NCBI GenBank assembly: GCA_913061275.1
Contig: CAJXSR010000010.1
Location: 47,667 to 111,666 of the forward strand
Reading direction: 5' to 3'
Origin: an uncultured Paracoccaceae bacterium
GTDB taxonomy: Bacteria; Pseudomonadota; Alphaproteobacteria; Rhodobacterales; Rhodobacteraceae
DNA length: 64,000 bases
The notes under the pieces were generated by a model. It worked only from the letters and a program-made list of their open reading frames with translations. It did no database searches and was not told the origin of the DNA. Positions 1-9,648 of the stretch are shown piece after piece (within the stretch, counting starts at the first letter, position 1; each line of letters opens with the position of its first letter). The position numbers and the translations under genes are program-made.

Positions 1-538
1 TTTCCAAGGCCACACGCAACGCACGCGCTACAGATTTGAACGCAGCTTCGGCTATGTGGTGGCTGTTAAAGCCATCCAAAGCCTCTACATGCAACGTCAA
101 ACCGCCTTGCATCGCAAAAGCTGTGAAAAACTCACGTACCAATTCAGTATCAAACGTACCTATTTTGGCGGTCGGCATTTCCACATTCCAAACCAGATAA
201 GGCCGCCCAGAAATATCCAAGGCAGAGCGCACCAGTGCATCATCCATCGGCAACAGGCATGACCCATAACGGTTAATGCCCTTCTTGTCGCCAACCGCTT
301 GCGTTAATGCCTTGCCAAGCGCAATGCCCACATCTTCCACCGTGTGGTGGTCATCAATGTGCAGGTCACCCTTGGCACGGATTTTCATGTCGATCAGCGC
401 ATGGCGTGACAACTGATCCAGCATATGGTCAAAAAAGCCCACGCCAGTTTCGTTGTCATATTGACCTGTGCCATCAAGATTAATCTCGACACTGATCTTG
501 GTTTCTACCGTGTCACGGTTGATTTTCGCTGTACGCAT
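1..538 (-). CDS. hisB: Imidazoleglycerol-phosphate dehydratase, 3' end outside window
   Basis: Dehydrates imidazole glycerol phosphate to imidazole acetol phosphate in cytoplasmic histidine synthesis. The reverse strand opens with ATG at 538 and stays open to the window edge for about 179 codons, nearly a full single-domain HisB (about 195 residues). The metal-binding motifs are visible: [12 protein letters not shown], then [18 protein letters not shown], and [10 protein letters not shown] near the cut end. It is the monofunctional type without the phosphatase domain. The stop codon and operon neighbours lie outside the window. Confidence 0.95.
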   Translation of the reverse strand, partial: MRTAKINRDTVETKISVEINLDGTGQYDNETGVGFFDHMLDQLSRHALIDMKIRAKGDLHIDDHHTVEDVGIALGKALTQAVGDKKGINRYGSCLLPMDDALVRSALDISGRPYLVWNVEMPTAKIGTFDTELVREFFTAFAMQGGLTLHVEALDGFNSHHIAEAAFKSVARALRVALE

Positions 539-665
539 GAGGTTCGCCCAAAGTTTGTTTACTAGGGCCTTATAGGCAAGGTACGAGGCTGTTCCAAGCC
601 CTGATCTAGGCGGAATATAGGATGTGTGCTTTGCACGCACCGTGCACATTTGACAACGCATCGTC

Positions 666-687
666 TAATGTCCCAACTGGGACATTA
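666..687. other. Perfect 9-bp inverted repeat
   Basis: TAATGTCCC and GGGACATTA are separated by a 4-base loop. The repeat lies between the hisB start (538) and the 3' end of the Lrp gene (810), both on the minus strand. No T-run follows on the minus strand, so it fits an operator or RNA hairpin better than a standard terminator. The rest of 539-809 is AT-rich and shows no gene. Confidence 0.45.
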
Positions 688-809
688 AATAAGAGTGTAT
701 TTTAAATTACATTTATTCTCACGTAACCTCAAAACGATATGTGTAGTAAGTTAATTGCCACTTTCCCGCCTGCCCATTTTTAAAATTACAATATGCATAG
801 AACAGTGGT

Positions 810-1253
810 TCACTTGAGCTGCGACATGACCATAAAGCTAGTGAATGCAGAAACGTTGTCATCTTCATTGAACAGACGATCAGCAAGTTCAGTGTATTCG
901 TCCATATCAGCTATGTTCAAAATAAGAATACTTCCGACCTCACCTGCAACCATATAACATTGCGATACTGCGCTTTCCTTTTTGAGTTGTTCAAAAAAGT
1001 TCTGGCGGAATTGATGGCCGTGTCGTTCGAATTTGACTGTTACAACTGCCGTCAGTTTTCGGTTAAGGCACGCGGGGTCAATTACCGCAACAATACGTTG
1101 GATTGCACCTGTTTTCTTTAGATGGGCGACCCGACGCAAACAAGCTGAGGGTGACAGGCCAACCTGTTCTGCAAGTACCTTATTGGGCAAGTCCGCATTC
1201 TTTTTCAAGATTTCCAGAATACGGAGGTCAATCTGATCGATCCTTTCACTCAT
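810..1253 (-). CDS. Lrp/AsnC family transcriptional regulator
   Basis: 147 residues, the usual Lrp/AsnC length. The N-terminal winged helix-turn-helix (about residues 5-60) contains LAEQVGLSPSACLRRVAHL. A C-terminal RAM/AsnC effector domain (about 70-140) follows, including CYMVAGEVGSILIL. These regulators sense amino acids and often control a divergent gene. Here the divergent neighbour is a threonine-synthase-like enzyme 117 bp away, so it probably regulates that gene and itself. The effector cannot be read from sequence. Confidence 0.92.
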   Translation of the reverse strand: MSERIDQIDLRILEILKKNADLPNKVLAEQVGLSPSACLRRVAHLKKTGAIQRIVAVIDPACLNRKLTAVVTVKFERHGHQFRQNFFEQLKKESAVSQCYMVAGEVGSILILNIADMDEYTELADRLFNEDDNVSAFTSFMVMSQLK

Positions 1254-1258
1254 GCATG

Positions 1259-1271
1259 ATTATTGCATAAT
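1259..1271. promoter_or_regulatory. Candidate operator for the Lrp-type regulator
   Basis: ATTATTGCATAAT is a perfect inverted repeat (ATTAT, 3-nt centre, ATAAT) six bases upstream of the regulator's start codon, in the AT-rich divergent region 1254-1370. Size and position suit an Lrp-family site for autoregulation and control of the divergent gene. Inference only. Confidence 0.35.
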
Positions 1272-1370
1272 TGACAGTATTTCACAAGAATTAGGCGTTA
1301 TTTTTGCAAAAAAGGAGCGTAATTCTAAACTACATCTGTATTTTGAACCTAAAAAGAAAGGGTTACCATT

Positions 1371-2474
1371 ATGCAGATACCTTGTTTTGTCGAACCTACG
1401 ACTGATGAAGAGTTTTCAATGGACACGCCCATTTGGCGCGCACCAAACAAGAAACCACTTATGATATCAGAATTGCCTGGCATCACACGGGCAGAAATTG
1501 ACAGTTCAACGCGGTCAATATGGCGATACGCAAAATCAATGCCTGTAAAAATATCAAACCCAATTACTATGGGTGAAGGCTGCACACCTCTTGTCAGCAA
1601 GGAAATTGACGGACTTGAGTGCAACTTCAAGCTTGAATGGTTTTCACCGACAGGCTCTTTCAAAGACAGGGGAGCATCGGTGTTAATTTCATTCTTGAAC
1701 CAGCAGGGTATTCGCAATGTTATCGAGGATAGTTCGGGCAATGGCGGTGCTGCAATCGCAGCCTATGGTGCGGCTGCGGGTATGGATGTAACGATATTTG
1801 TTCCGCATTACACTCAGCCCGCCAAAATCGTTCAGTCAAAAGCTTACGGTGCCAAAGTAGTACTTGTGCCGGGCAAGCGCATTGACACTGAAGCCGCCGC
1901 TATCAGGATGTCAAAGAGCACTTTTTATGCAAGCCACAATTGGCACCCTATGTTTCTTCAGGGAACAAAAACCCTAGGATACGAAATCTGGGAAGATCTG
2001 AGCTTCACACTTCCCGATAATATTGTCATTCCTGCATCGGCTGGAAGTAACCTTCTGGGCTGTTTTATGGCATTCAAAGAACTCATGAGTTCAGGTGAAA
2101 CTGATCGCATGCCGCGTATGTTCGTCAGTCAGCCGCAAAATTGCGCACCTCTGTACCACGCATGTCATGCTACAACACAAAAGCAATTTCTGCCGACTGT
2201 TGCCGAAGGCACAGCTATTACAAACCCTCTAAGATTGCAGGCCATGGTAAACGCCATAAAAGAAACTAACGGCGACGTTGTAACAATCACTGAGAATGAG
2301 ATCATTCAAGCGGCTAGGCGTCTTGCGAGGTCGGGAATTTACGCAGAAACAACCAGCTCGCATGTTTGGGCGGGCGTGCAGAAATTGGTTGAGACTGGCC
2401 AAATTGCTACCACCGACAAGACTGTAGCGATATTAACGGGTTCCGGTCTGAAATCGCCCTCAGTTCATGAATAA
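1371..2474 (+). CDS. Threonine synthase-like PLP-dependent enzyme
   Basis: 367 residues of the fold type II PLP (tryptophan synthase beta) superfamily. The PLP lysine sits in SPTGSFKDRGASV (about residues 98-110). A phosphate-binding region follows in EDSSGNGGAAIAAYG, typical of the threonine synthase branch, and the C-terminal serine-glycine stretch ILTGSGLKSP also fits. The reaction could be threonine synthesis or elimination on another hydroxy-amino acid; the isolated position beside an Lrp regulator favours a dedicated amino-acid role. An AAAGGG ribosome-binding site precedes the chosen ATG. Confidence 0.8.
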   Translation: MQIPCFVEPTTDEEFSMDTPIWRAPNKKPLMISELPGITRAEIDSSTRSIWRYAKSMPVKISNPITMGEGCTPLVSKEIDGLECNFKLEWFSPTGSFKDRGASVLISFLNQQGIRNVIEDSSGNGGAAIAAYGAAAGMDVTIFVPHYTQPAKIVQSKAYGAKVVLVPGKRIDTEAAAIRMSKSTFYASHNWHPMFLQGTKTLGYEIWEDLSFTLPDNIVIPASAGSNLLGCFMAFKELMSSGETDRMPRMFVSQPQNCAPLYHACHATTQKQFLPTVAEGTAITNPLRLQAMVNAIKETNGDVVTITENEIIQAARRLARSGIYAETTSSHVWAGVQKLVETGQIATTDKTVAILTGSGLKSPSVHE

Positions 2475-2563
2475 CACTTGCTCTCGGTCATTCTGGCCGT
2501 GTCCATGCAGTTGATGGCACATAGAAAAGAGCGGACATAGGCACTGATTACATTACATGCTTG

Positions 2564-3754
2564 TTAATTGGGAAAGTGACGCAACCACACTTCGGTTCGG
2601 GTTTGGTCGCGCGCTTCATAGTCGCGGATAGCCTGCTCTAGGTCGCCAACATCTGATGTTTTGTTATCAGCACCTATTTCGGTCAGGCGCATGGTATACC
2701 AAGCAGTTATACCGCCTTCTGGTGCTTCCGAGAATCTGGGGAAGGCGGGCTCTGGCGTCTGATCCGCCATCCAGAGATTGGGACGTGCCGGTTCAAGGGC
2801 AAGTGCGCGTGCTAGCCCCACGACATCAACTACACCGCTGGCCACAGCTTCTTCGGCCTGCGCACGTGTTTTGAAACCGCCGGTTAGCATCAGGGGCTTG
2901 GTTGTTAACGCGCGGGCACTTTTTGCGAATTCAATGAAATACGGGCCCCGTCCTGCCCCGTCATTAGCTGATTTAGCACCGGGGAAATATGTACCACCGC
3001 TGATGTCGATAAGGTCAACCGAAGAACCGTCAAGAGCTGCCACAACCTTTAGTGCTTCTTCCGCATCTAACCCGCCCACAAGCTGGTCAGATGAATTGAG
3101 CTTGACGGCGATTGGAAAATTCGGGCCGACAGCGGCGCGTGTTGCCTCAATGCTAGCGAGCAATAATTTCATACGGTTGGCGATTGTTCCGCCGTATTCA
3201 TCACCGCGCTTGTTGAACAGCGGTGACAAAAACTGGCTAAGCAGAAAACCATGTGCTGCGTGAATTTGCACACCACTAAAGCCCGCTTGTTGTGCTAACT
3301 TGGCTGTCCTTGCAAATTCCAAGGGTATTTGGTGAATTTCATCTTTCGTTAACGCGGCACAGCTAAGACCCAGAAGATCAAGCGCACTTGGCCCTTTTGG
3401 ATTGCTTGTTGGTTGGTAAGCAAGTGCGCCAGCATGGCCTAGTTGCAGCCAAAGCAAAGTATCGTTTTCACTACCTCGTTTGGCAAGTTCGCGAAACTGT
3501 GCAAGGTCAGAAGCCGCGTTAAGTACCAGATTGCCGGGTTTTTCGGCGTAGTTCGAGCTGCCCTGCACCTCTCCAATAATTGATACCGCCAACCCACCTT
3601 CAGCCCAACGCTGATACAGCCTGATCTGTTCGGATGTTGGATGCCCGGTTCCATCACTTAAAGAATCCGACATTGCCGACTTCGCAATCCGGTTTTTCAA
3701 GACGACGCCACAAGGTAGCTGTAGTGTTTTAAACAGAGTTCCATGTTGTTGCAT
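2564..3754 (-). CDS. NADH:flavin oxidoreductase, Old Yellow Enzyme family
   Basis: 396-residue FMN-dependent TIM-barrel enzyme that transfers hydride from NAD(P)H to activated alkenes or similar substrates. Family signatures appear in order: the N-terminal LKNRIAKSAMSD, WLQLGHAGALA, the active-site GVQIHAAHGFLLSQFLSP (about residues 165-182), FNKRGDEYGGTIANR, and the FMN phosphate-binding MLTGGFKTRAQAEEAV near the C terminus. It lacks the extra FeS and Rossmann domains of dienoyl-CoA reductases. It lies just downstream of a gcvP-tail repeat. Substrate unknown. Confidence 0.9.
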   Translation of the reverse strand: MQQHGTLFKTLQLPCGVVLKNRIAKSAMSDSLSDGTGHPTSEQIRLYQRWAEGGLAVSIIGEVQGSSNYAEKPGNLVLNAASDLAQFRELAKRGSENDTLLWLQLGHAGALAYQPTSNPKGPSALDLLGLSCAALTKDEIHQIPLEFARTAKLAQQAGFSGVQIHAAHGFLLSQFLSPLFNKRGDEYGGTIANRMKLLLASIEATRAAVGPNFPIAVKLNSSDQLVGGLDAEEALKVVAALDGSSVDLIDISGGTYFPGAKSANDGAGRGPYFIEFAKSARALTTKPLMLTGGFKTRAQAEEAVASGVVDVVGLARALALEPARPNLWMADQTPEPAFPRFSEAPEGGITAWYTMRLTEIGADNKTSDVGDLEQAIRDYEARDQTRTEVWLRHFPN

Positions 3755-3857
3755 TTGAGCGTTCCCGACTAAATTCTTGCAGCTTTCATTAGATCCTTGA
3801 AAACTCTAGGAACCGTAATTGAAACCCGTCTTTGACACAAAGGCAATCGCGTGCGCA

Positions 3858-4003
3858 GGATTGCTTAAATCTACTTAATCCTCGTAGTTTTCAATCGGCA
3901 GGCACGAACAGATCATGTGGAGATCACCATATGCATTGTCCACACGGGTCAAGTTTCGGGTAGGCGTTGCACACACGTTGACTGAAACGCCCTATGCTTA
4001 CTA
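3858..4003 (-). pseudogene. Duplicated gcvP 3' end, copy 1
   Basis: On the minus strand this reads an open tail containing [17 protein letters not shown] and ending in TAA at 3877-3875. It closely matches the true GcvP C terminus ([17 protein letters not shown]). Similarity continues past the stop (shared GGATTGC), so it is DNA duplication rather than protein convergence. About 55 bp upstream of the match is shared with copy 2 but not with gcvP. There is no start codon or PLP domain, so it is a fragment. It sits downstream of the rhodanese gene. The remaining 3755-3857 shows no gene. Confidence 0.8.
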
Positions 4004-4026
4004 CAGGGCCAGTATGACCCTAAGCA

Positions 4027-4425
4027 CTACGATCCTGTAGCTAGCCCAGCTTCAAGTAACGCCGCCATTCCGCCCTCAACATATGATACGTTGGTAAAAC
4101 CCATCTCAGTCAGTAGGTTCGCGGCAGATGCGCCCCGATAGCAAGGGGATGAACCGCAGGTGGTAAGGATACGACGTGAATGATCTTGAAGTTCGGGTTC
4201 GCGATACTCTTCGTAAATTACAAGGCAGCCTTTCCATGCGAGTGATCTACCAGGTGCATTAATAGCCCCAATGCCCAAGCCAGTCACCTCTACTTCTTCT
4301 GCATCTCTTACATCCACCAACAAAGCATTCGGGTTATCCTTTAATTCCTGCAACGCTTCATCGACACTGACAGAATGGGCTTGCGCCATTGCGTCATCAG
4401 CCAATTCAAAAAATGTTTTACCCAT
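4027..4425 (-). CDS. Rhodanese-like domain protein
   Basis: Small single-domain rhodanese, 132 residues from the chosen ATG at 4425, which has a GGAGG site six bases upstream; a longer reading to 4512 lacks one. The start of the fold is clear (ALLVDVRDAEEVEVTG), as is the end (NVSYVEGGMAALLEAG). The active-site loop reads TTCGSSPCYRGAS. The spacing from the first cysteine to the arginine is two residues longer than the usual six-residue rhodanese loop, and a second cysteine lies inside it, so sulfurtransferase activity is uncertain. It follows the EamA gene on the same strand. Confidence 0.8.
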   Translation of the reverse strand: MGKTFFELADDAMAQAHSVSVDEALQELKDNPNALLVDVRDAEEVEVTGLGIGAINAPGRSLAWKGCLVIYEEYREPELQDHSRRILTTCGSSPCYRGASAANLLTEMGFTNVSYVEGGMAALLEAGLATGS

Positions 4426-4656
4426 GATTACCTCCTGTGTCCTTGTTTCCTGTAGCAAAGATAGCATTAAATCATGATTTAGGCACCAAATTAAAATGGC
4501 AGCTCTTCGCACATTTCAGACATCGGCCCAATTTTGCAATCTGAACGGAATGCAAAACTGCCATTCACCATTGGCGATCCAACTGATGCTTCTGGGCCAT
4601 ACCGAACATCTTGGTTGGTATCGTCACATTCGGATCAACCTCGTAATTGGCAAATT

Positions 4657-5574
4657 TCACACCCTACTTACAGGTGGGGGCTTTCGGCGAGCACCGGACA
4701 CTGCATTGCCAGCGATAGCCGTTAAAAGCAAGGCGCCGCCGATGAGGGTTCGCAAGGAAGCGTCCTCTCCTAAGAACAACCAAACCCAGAAAGGGCCAAG
4801 CATCACTTCGGCAAGGGACAGTAACGTCAATTCTGCGGCTGGGAGTGTGCGCGAACCTAATGTATAAAGGACTAACCCTGCACCCACTTGAAACACACCC
4901 ATGCCCATAGCGATGCCCCCGTCACGTACAGACAGCACGAAAGACAGGCCCATAAACAGACAAATGACAGATGTGATGATGATGGCGAACAGTCCGGATA
5001 GGAATACCGCCGGAAGCATCTCGCCTGATTTGCCCCAACGCAGTGCGACGGTGAATACCGAAAACCCAAACGCTGAACCAAGTGCCGCTAAAGTGCCGTC
5101 AACCGCGCCGCCAGAGGTTTGGCCGAAGACCATGATCGCAATGGCACCAATGGCCACGAAAATAGCGACCCAAGTGGTGGGACGCACGCGTTCTCGTAAC
5201 ACAATCCAGCCCAGAATAGCGGTCATGAAGGGTGCCGTTGCAAAGAGTAAAAGCGCGTTGGCAACTGGGATGACTTGGATGGAATAAATACCACCTGAAT
5301 AGGCTGCTACCAAAGCAAGGCCCGCGATCACAGAGGGCAAACCAGAGCGGCGTGCCTGTGCGAATGGGCTTTCGGTGCTGCGCAAGCGGATGACAACATA
5401 AAGAAATGCGCTAAGCGCAATGGAGCGGTATAGTAATATCTGCCAAACGCTGGCTTCTTCGATCAGCCGAATACCAAGGCCCACCGTCGACCACAGCACG
5501 CCTGCGGCAAACACAAAGATCAACCCACGACGGTGGCTGATATTGTACGCAGAGCTGTAAGTGATGCTGGACAT
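4657..5574 (-). CDS. EamA/DMT family transporter
   Basis: 305-residue integral membrane protein with about ten hydrophobic helices in two EamA repeats (about residues 15-145 and 160-295). The repeat boundary is marked by LLFATAPFMTAILGWIVLRE, a recurring EamA helix-loop. Members export amino acids, metabolites or nucleotide derivatives. It is accessory DNA: the gene and the downstream rhodanese form a cassette bounded by two gcvP-tail copies. Substrate not predictable. Confidence 0.9.
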   Translation of the reverse strand: MSSITYSSAYNISHRRGLIFVFAAGVLWSTVGLGIRLIEEASVWQILLYRSIALSAFLYVVIRLRSTESPFAQARRSGLPSVIAGLALVAAYSGGIYSIQVIPVANALLLFATAPFMTAILGWIVLRERVRPTTWVAIFVAIGAIAIMVFGQTSGGAVDGTLAALGSAFGFSVFTVALRWGKSGEMLPAVFLSGLFAIIITSVICLFMGLSFVLSVRDGGIAMGMGVFQVGAGLVLYTLGSRTLPAAELTLLSLAEVMLGPFWVWLFLGEDASLRTLIGGALLLTAIAGNAVSGARRKPPPVSRV

Positions 5575-5685
5575 GTCTTGGCCTCAGTGAAGTAATCACT
5601 CTTTCTCTAACGTACCTAAGATATTGTGTGCCGACCGTTTGCGACCAGCTAATGTCGTGGGATTACTTTGAAGTTGCCGCTCACG

Positions 5686-5841
5686 GGATTGCCAAGTTCA
5701 GCGATTATTCGTCGTCGATGTGCTCTTCCATCGGCGGGCATAAACAGATCCAGTTGCCGTCGCCATATGCATTGTCCATGCGGGTCAAGTTTTTGGTTAG
5801 GCGTTGCACACGTGGGCTGAAACCCACCTTATGCTTGCTAT
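5686..5841 (-). pseudogene. Duplicated gcvP 3' end, copy 2
   Basis: The minus strand reads MDNAYGDGNWICLCPPMEE and then IDDE with a TAA at 5707-5705, matching the GcvP C terminus ([19 protein letters not shown], then MDDE). The 16-mer CCATATGCATTGTCCA is identical in copy 1, copy 2 and gcvP. The match extends beyond the stop through GGATTGC. The upstream end meets the stop codon of the Asp/Glu racemase gene, the same kind of junction that copy 1 makes near the rhodanese gene. The stretch 5575-5685 shows no other gene. Confidence 0.82.
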
Positions 5842-6554
5842 CCCAGTGCGAATTCGACAGCCGCGTCGCAATGAAGTTTGGCCGTATTGAACATTGGAAA
5901 ATCAGCTATGTCGGTTTGGTTGATAAGAAGAAAAATCTCTGTACACCCTAAGATCAATCCTTGTGCACCTTCATCGACGCGCATTCGTTCTGCGATCTCG
6001 ATATAGCGGCGTTTGGATTCTGTCGAAATGATGCCCTTGACCAATTCATTAAAGATAATCCGATCAATATCTTCTTGCTCTTGTTCGTTCGGGCTGATTG
6101 TTTCTACGCCAAAGTGGTCCTGAAATCGGTTCTTGAGGTAGTTCATTTGCATTACGGGCCGCGTACCAAACAGAGCGACCTTCTTAAGTTTTGCATCTCT
6201 CATCGCCAGACCAGTAGGGTCGGCAATGTGGATCACTGGAACATCAGCATGAGACATCAAACCCTCTAGAGGCTTATGGAGTGTGTTAGAAACGCAAAGA
6301 ATTACGTCTGCGCCACCTGCGATCAAGCTATCAATTTTGATACGCATATAAGCTTCTAATGCGTCCCAATCATCAGTTCGAACGAACGCTTCAATATTAC
6401 CAAAATTCATTCCAGCAATAAGTGTTTCGGCTATTTCCCACCCACCCAGTCGGTCGTTTATGCCATCATTTAGGAATTTATAATACTCACCAGTTGCGAT
6501 ATTTGAACACCCACCAAGGATGCCTATTGTTTTTTGCTTCAAAGGGCGGTTCAT
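5838..6554 (-). CDS. Aspartate/glutamate racemase family protein
   Basis: 238 residues, PLP-independent racemase fold. The N terminus GILGGCSNIATGEYYKFLN is the family's GGMG-like start. The two catalytic cysteines are expected in ADVILCVSNTLHK (first half) and GLILGCTEIFLL (second half); both are present. Members racemise aspartate, glutamate or hydantoins, or isomerise maleate. The GCTE motif and length favour an amino-acid racemase. It lies directly downstream of gcvP on the same strand, separated by the gcvP 3' flank, and probably came in with the duplicated tail. Confidence 0.88.
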   Translation of the reverse strand: MNRPLKQKTIGILGGCSNIATGEYYKFLNDGINDRLGGWEIAETLIAGMNFGNIEAFVRTDDWDALEAYMRIKIDSLIAGGADVILCVSNTLHKPLEGLMSHADVPVIHIADPTGLAMRDAKLKKVALFGTRPVMQMNYLKNRFQDHFGVETISPNEQEQEDIDRIIFNELVKGIISTESKRRYIEIAERMRVDEGAQGLILGCTEIFLLINQTDIADFPMFNTAKLHCDAAVEFALG

Positions 6555-6682
6555 ACATTTATTTTCCTAAAAGGTTCAAAAGCAAGCCTTGGTCACGGGG
6601 CATTAATTAGTCGACATGGGTTCAAAGCCGCCTTTGATATATCAGCAACCCCACCTTTCAGTGGGATTGCCATGTTCAACTC

Positions 6683-9526
6683 TTATTCATCGTCCATATA
6701 GTCTTCCATCGGTGGACAGCTACAGATCAAATTACGATCACCATATGCATTGTCCACACGGTTTACCGGTGACCAGTATTTATCCACCTTGAACGATCCT
6801 GGAGGGAAACAACCCTGCTCACGGGTATAGGGCCTGTCCCAGTCGCCCACCAAGTCGCGCATGGTGTGGGGTGCGTTGCATAAAGGATTGTTATCCTTTG
6901 GCCATTTGCCGTCTTCTATTTCTTGTGCTTCAGCGCGAATGGCCAACATGGCATCGCAGAAACGATCCAGTTCTGCCTTTGGTTCTGACTCGGTTGGTTC
7001 AACCATCAGCGTGCCGGGCACAGGAAACGACATGGTTGGTGCGTGAAAGCCGCAATCGACCAACCGCTTGGCGATGTCATCCACGGTGACACCGCAACTG
7101 ACCTCTAGGGGCCGTGTATCAACGATACATTCATGTGCCACCCGCCCGTTTGGGCCGCGATACAGAATTTCATAAGCCCCTTCCAGACGTTTGGCGATGT
7201 AGTTGGCATTCAGGATCGCAGACTTGGTTGCCTGCGTCATGCCATCACCACCCATCATCAGGCAATAGGCCCAAGAAATCGGTAGAATGCTTGGGCTGCC
7301 AAAAGGTGCCGCAGAAACTGCACCTTCAACACCGCCTGTGTGAAAGTGACCCGGCAAGTATTTGATAAGGTGTTCTTTTACACCAATAGGCCCCATACCT
7401 GGGCCGCCGCCGCCGTGTGGGATGCAAAAGGTTTTGTGCAGGTTCAAGTGCGATACATCGCCCCCGATTTGACCCGGTTGCGAAATACCGACCATCGCGT
7501 TCATGTTGGCCCCGTCCATATAAACCTGCCCGCCGTGGTCATGCACGATTTGGCAAACCTCGCGCACGCCTTCCTCAAACACACCGTGGGTGGACGGGTA
7601 TGTAATCATACAAGCTGCAAGATTTTCAGAATGCAGTTCCGCCTTGGCGCGGAAATCTTCAATATCAATGTCGCCATTGACCGATGATTTCACCACAACA
7701 ACCTTATAATCCACCATATGTGCAGAGGCAGGATTGGTGCCATGTGCAGATGTCGGGATCAAACAGATATTGCGGTGACCTTCACCGTTTGCCTTATGAT
7801 AAGCGGAAATTGTCAGCAGGCCCGCATATTCACCTTGCGCACCTGAATTCGGTTGCATGGAAATGCCGTCATAGCCAGTGATTTCACATAGTTTCTTAGA
7901 TAGGTCATTGATAAGTAACGTATAGCCAGCTGCCTGATTGGCAGGTGCATAGGGGTGCATATTGGCAAAGCCAAACCATGTGACAGGCATCATTTCCGCC
8001 GCTGAATTCAGCTTCATCGTACAAGACCCTAACGGGATCATGGCGCGATCTAATGCTAGGTCGCGATCAGCCAGACGGCGCATATAGCGGGTCATTTCTG
8101 CCTCGGAGCGGTTCATGTGGAAAATCGGATGGGTCATGTAGGCACTTGTGCGCGCCATACCTGTCGGCAAACGATGTTCAGCTTCTGTTGGATAAGCATC
8201 TCTGGCCAAACCGAAGGCCCGCCATATCGCGTGCAGGGTTTTTTCTGCGGTCGACTCGTCCACCGACATGGCAACTTGTGTTTTTCCAACCGCGCGGATG
8301 TTCACGTCTTCCATGCGCGCTGCCTGTATCACCACAGATTGCAATGGGCCTACATCAACTGTGATGGTGTCGAAAAATTCAACAGGATCAATGCTAAAAC
8401 CCATCTTTTCAATGCCGCTCGCAAGCAGTGCTGTCATCATATGAACACGTTGCGCTATCGCTTTCAGGCCCTCAGGCCCGTGAAATACACCGTACATAGA
8501 GGCCATCACAGCCAACAAAGCTTGTGCTGTACACACGTTTGATGTGGCCTTTTCACGGCGGATATGCTGTTCACGGGTTTGCAGTGACAAACGGTACGCC
8601 TGATTACCACGCGCGTCGATTGACACACCGATCAAACGACCCGGCATAGACCGTTTATGGGCCTCTTTTGTTGCCATATAGGCCGCGTGCGGGCCGCCGT
8701 ACCCCATAGGCACACCAAAGCGTTGGGTAGACCCCACGGCAATATCTGCACCCATCTGGCCCGGGTCTTTCAACAAGGTCAGGGCCAATGGATCAGCGGA
8801 AATAACTGCCGCTGCTTTATTTTCATGCAAAGCCGCGATTATGTCTGTGAAATCACGCACATGCCCGTTGGTACCAGGGTACTGGAAAATCGCCCCGAAT
8901 ACGGCTGTTGCATCCAGATCATCGGGTGAACCCACGATCACCTCTATACCCAAGGGCTGTGCGCGCGTCTGCATTACCGCGATATTTTGCGGATGGCAGT
9001 TTTCATCGACAAAAAAGGTCTTTGATTTAGACTTAGCGATCCGTTGGCCCATGGTCATCGCTTCGGCACAGGCCGTTGCTTCATCCAGAAGTGATGCATT
9101 GGCAATTTCCATGCCTGTAAGGTCAATAATCATGGTTTGAAAGTTTAACAATGCTTCCAAACGCCCCTGACTAATTTCTGGCTGATACGGTGTATAGGCC
9201 GTGTACCATGCGGGATTTTCCAGAATATTGCGCTGAATTGCAGGCGGTGTCACCGTGCCGTAATAACCCTGCCCGATCATAGAGGTCACGACCCTGTTCA
9301 TTGACGCCACATCACGCATATAGGCCAGCATTTCGCGTTCTGACATTGGTGGCCAGTTCAGCGGCTCTGATTGGCGAATGTTTTTGGGCACCGTCTGATC
9401 CATCAGATCATCTAATGAAGTTGCCCCAACAACTTTCAACATTGCGTCTATTTCAGTCGCAGAGGGGCCGATATGGCGACGGTTGGCAAAGTCGTAGGGT
9501 TTATAGTCGGTCAGGTTATACGGCAT
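6683..9526 (-). CDS. gcvP: Glycine dehydrogenase (decarboxylating), P protein
   Basis: 947-residue P protein of the glycine cleavage system. It decarboxylates glycine on PLP and passes the aminomethyl group to lipoylated GcvH. Both halves of the duplicated fold are present in one chain, as usual for this group. The PLP lysine lies in [17 protein letters not shown] (about residue 700), and the N terminus has [18 protein letters not shown]. Third gene of gcvTHP under the glycine riboswitch. Its last 25 or so codons and 3' flank are the source or sibling of the two tail copies further downstream. Confidence 0.98.
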   Translation of the reverse strand: MPYNLTDYKPYDFANRRHIGPSATEIDAMLKVVGATSLDDLMDQTVPKNIRQSEPLNWPPMSEREMLAYMRDVASMNRVVTSMIGQGYYGTVTPPAIQRNILENPAWYTAYTPYQPEISQGRLEALLNFQTMIIDLTGMEIANASLLDEATACAEAMTMGQRIAKSKSKTFFVDENCHPQNIAVMQTRAQPLGIEVIVGSPDDLDATAVFGAIFQYPGTNGHVRDFTDIIAALHENKAAAVISADPLALTLLKDPGQMGADIAVGSTQRFGVPMGYGGPHAAYMATKEAHKRSMPGRLIGVSIDARGNQAYRLSLQTREQHIRREKATSNVCTAQALLAVMASMYGVFHGPEGLKAIAQRVHMMTALLASGIEKMGFSIDPVEFFDTITVDVGPLQSVVIQAARMEDVNIRAVGKTQVAMSVDESTAEKTLHAIWRAFGLARDAYPTEAEHRLPTGMARTSAYMTHPIFHMNRSEAEMTRYMRRLADRDLALDRAMIPLGSCTMKLNSAAEMMPVTWFGFANMHPYAPANQAAGYTLLINDLSKKLCEITGYDGISMQPNSGAQGEYAGLLTISAYHKANGEGHRNICLIPTSAHGTNPASAHMVDYKVVVVKSSVNGDIDIEDFRAKAELHSENLAACMITYPSTHGVFEEGVREVCQIVHDHGGQVYMDGANMNAMVGISQPGQIGGDVSHLNLHKTFCIPHGGGGPGMGPIGVKEHLIKYLPGHFHTGGVEGAVSAAPFGSPSILPISWAYCLMMGGDGMTQATKSAILNANYIAKRLEGAYEILYRGPNGRVAHECIVDTRPLEVSCGVTVDDIAKRLVDCGFHAPTMSFPVPGTLMVEPTESEPKAELDRFCDAMLAIRAEAQEIEDGKWPKDNNPLCNAPHTMRDLVGDWDRPYTREQGCFPPGSFKVDKYWSPVNRVDNAYGDRNLICSCPPMEDYMDDE

Positions 9527-9609
9527 GCGGGTTTCCTAGTTATTGTGACATCCAAAAATTCTAAAACGCGTTGTGGCCATGGTTGATGGCGCAAAAAAGA
9601 GAGCATAAT

Positions 9610-9642
9610 GTTGCGGATTGCTAACAAAAATCAATCCGCAAC
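9610..9642 (-). other. Stable hairpin between gcvH and gcvP
   Basis: GTTGCGGATT and AATCCGCAAC form a perfect 10-bp stem around a 13-base loop, seven bases after the gcvH stop and about 84 bases before the gcvP start. No T-run follows, so it is more likely an mRNA stability or processing element that sets the gcvH:gcvP ratio than a full terminator. Confidence 0.5.
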
Positions 9643-9648
9643 AGTGGC

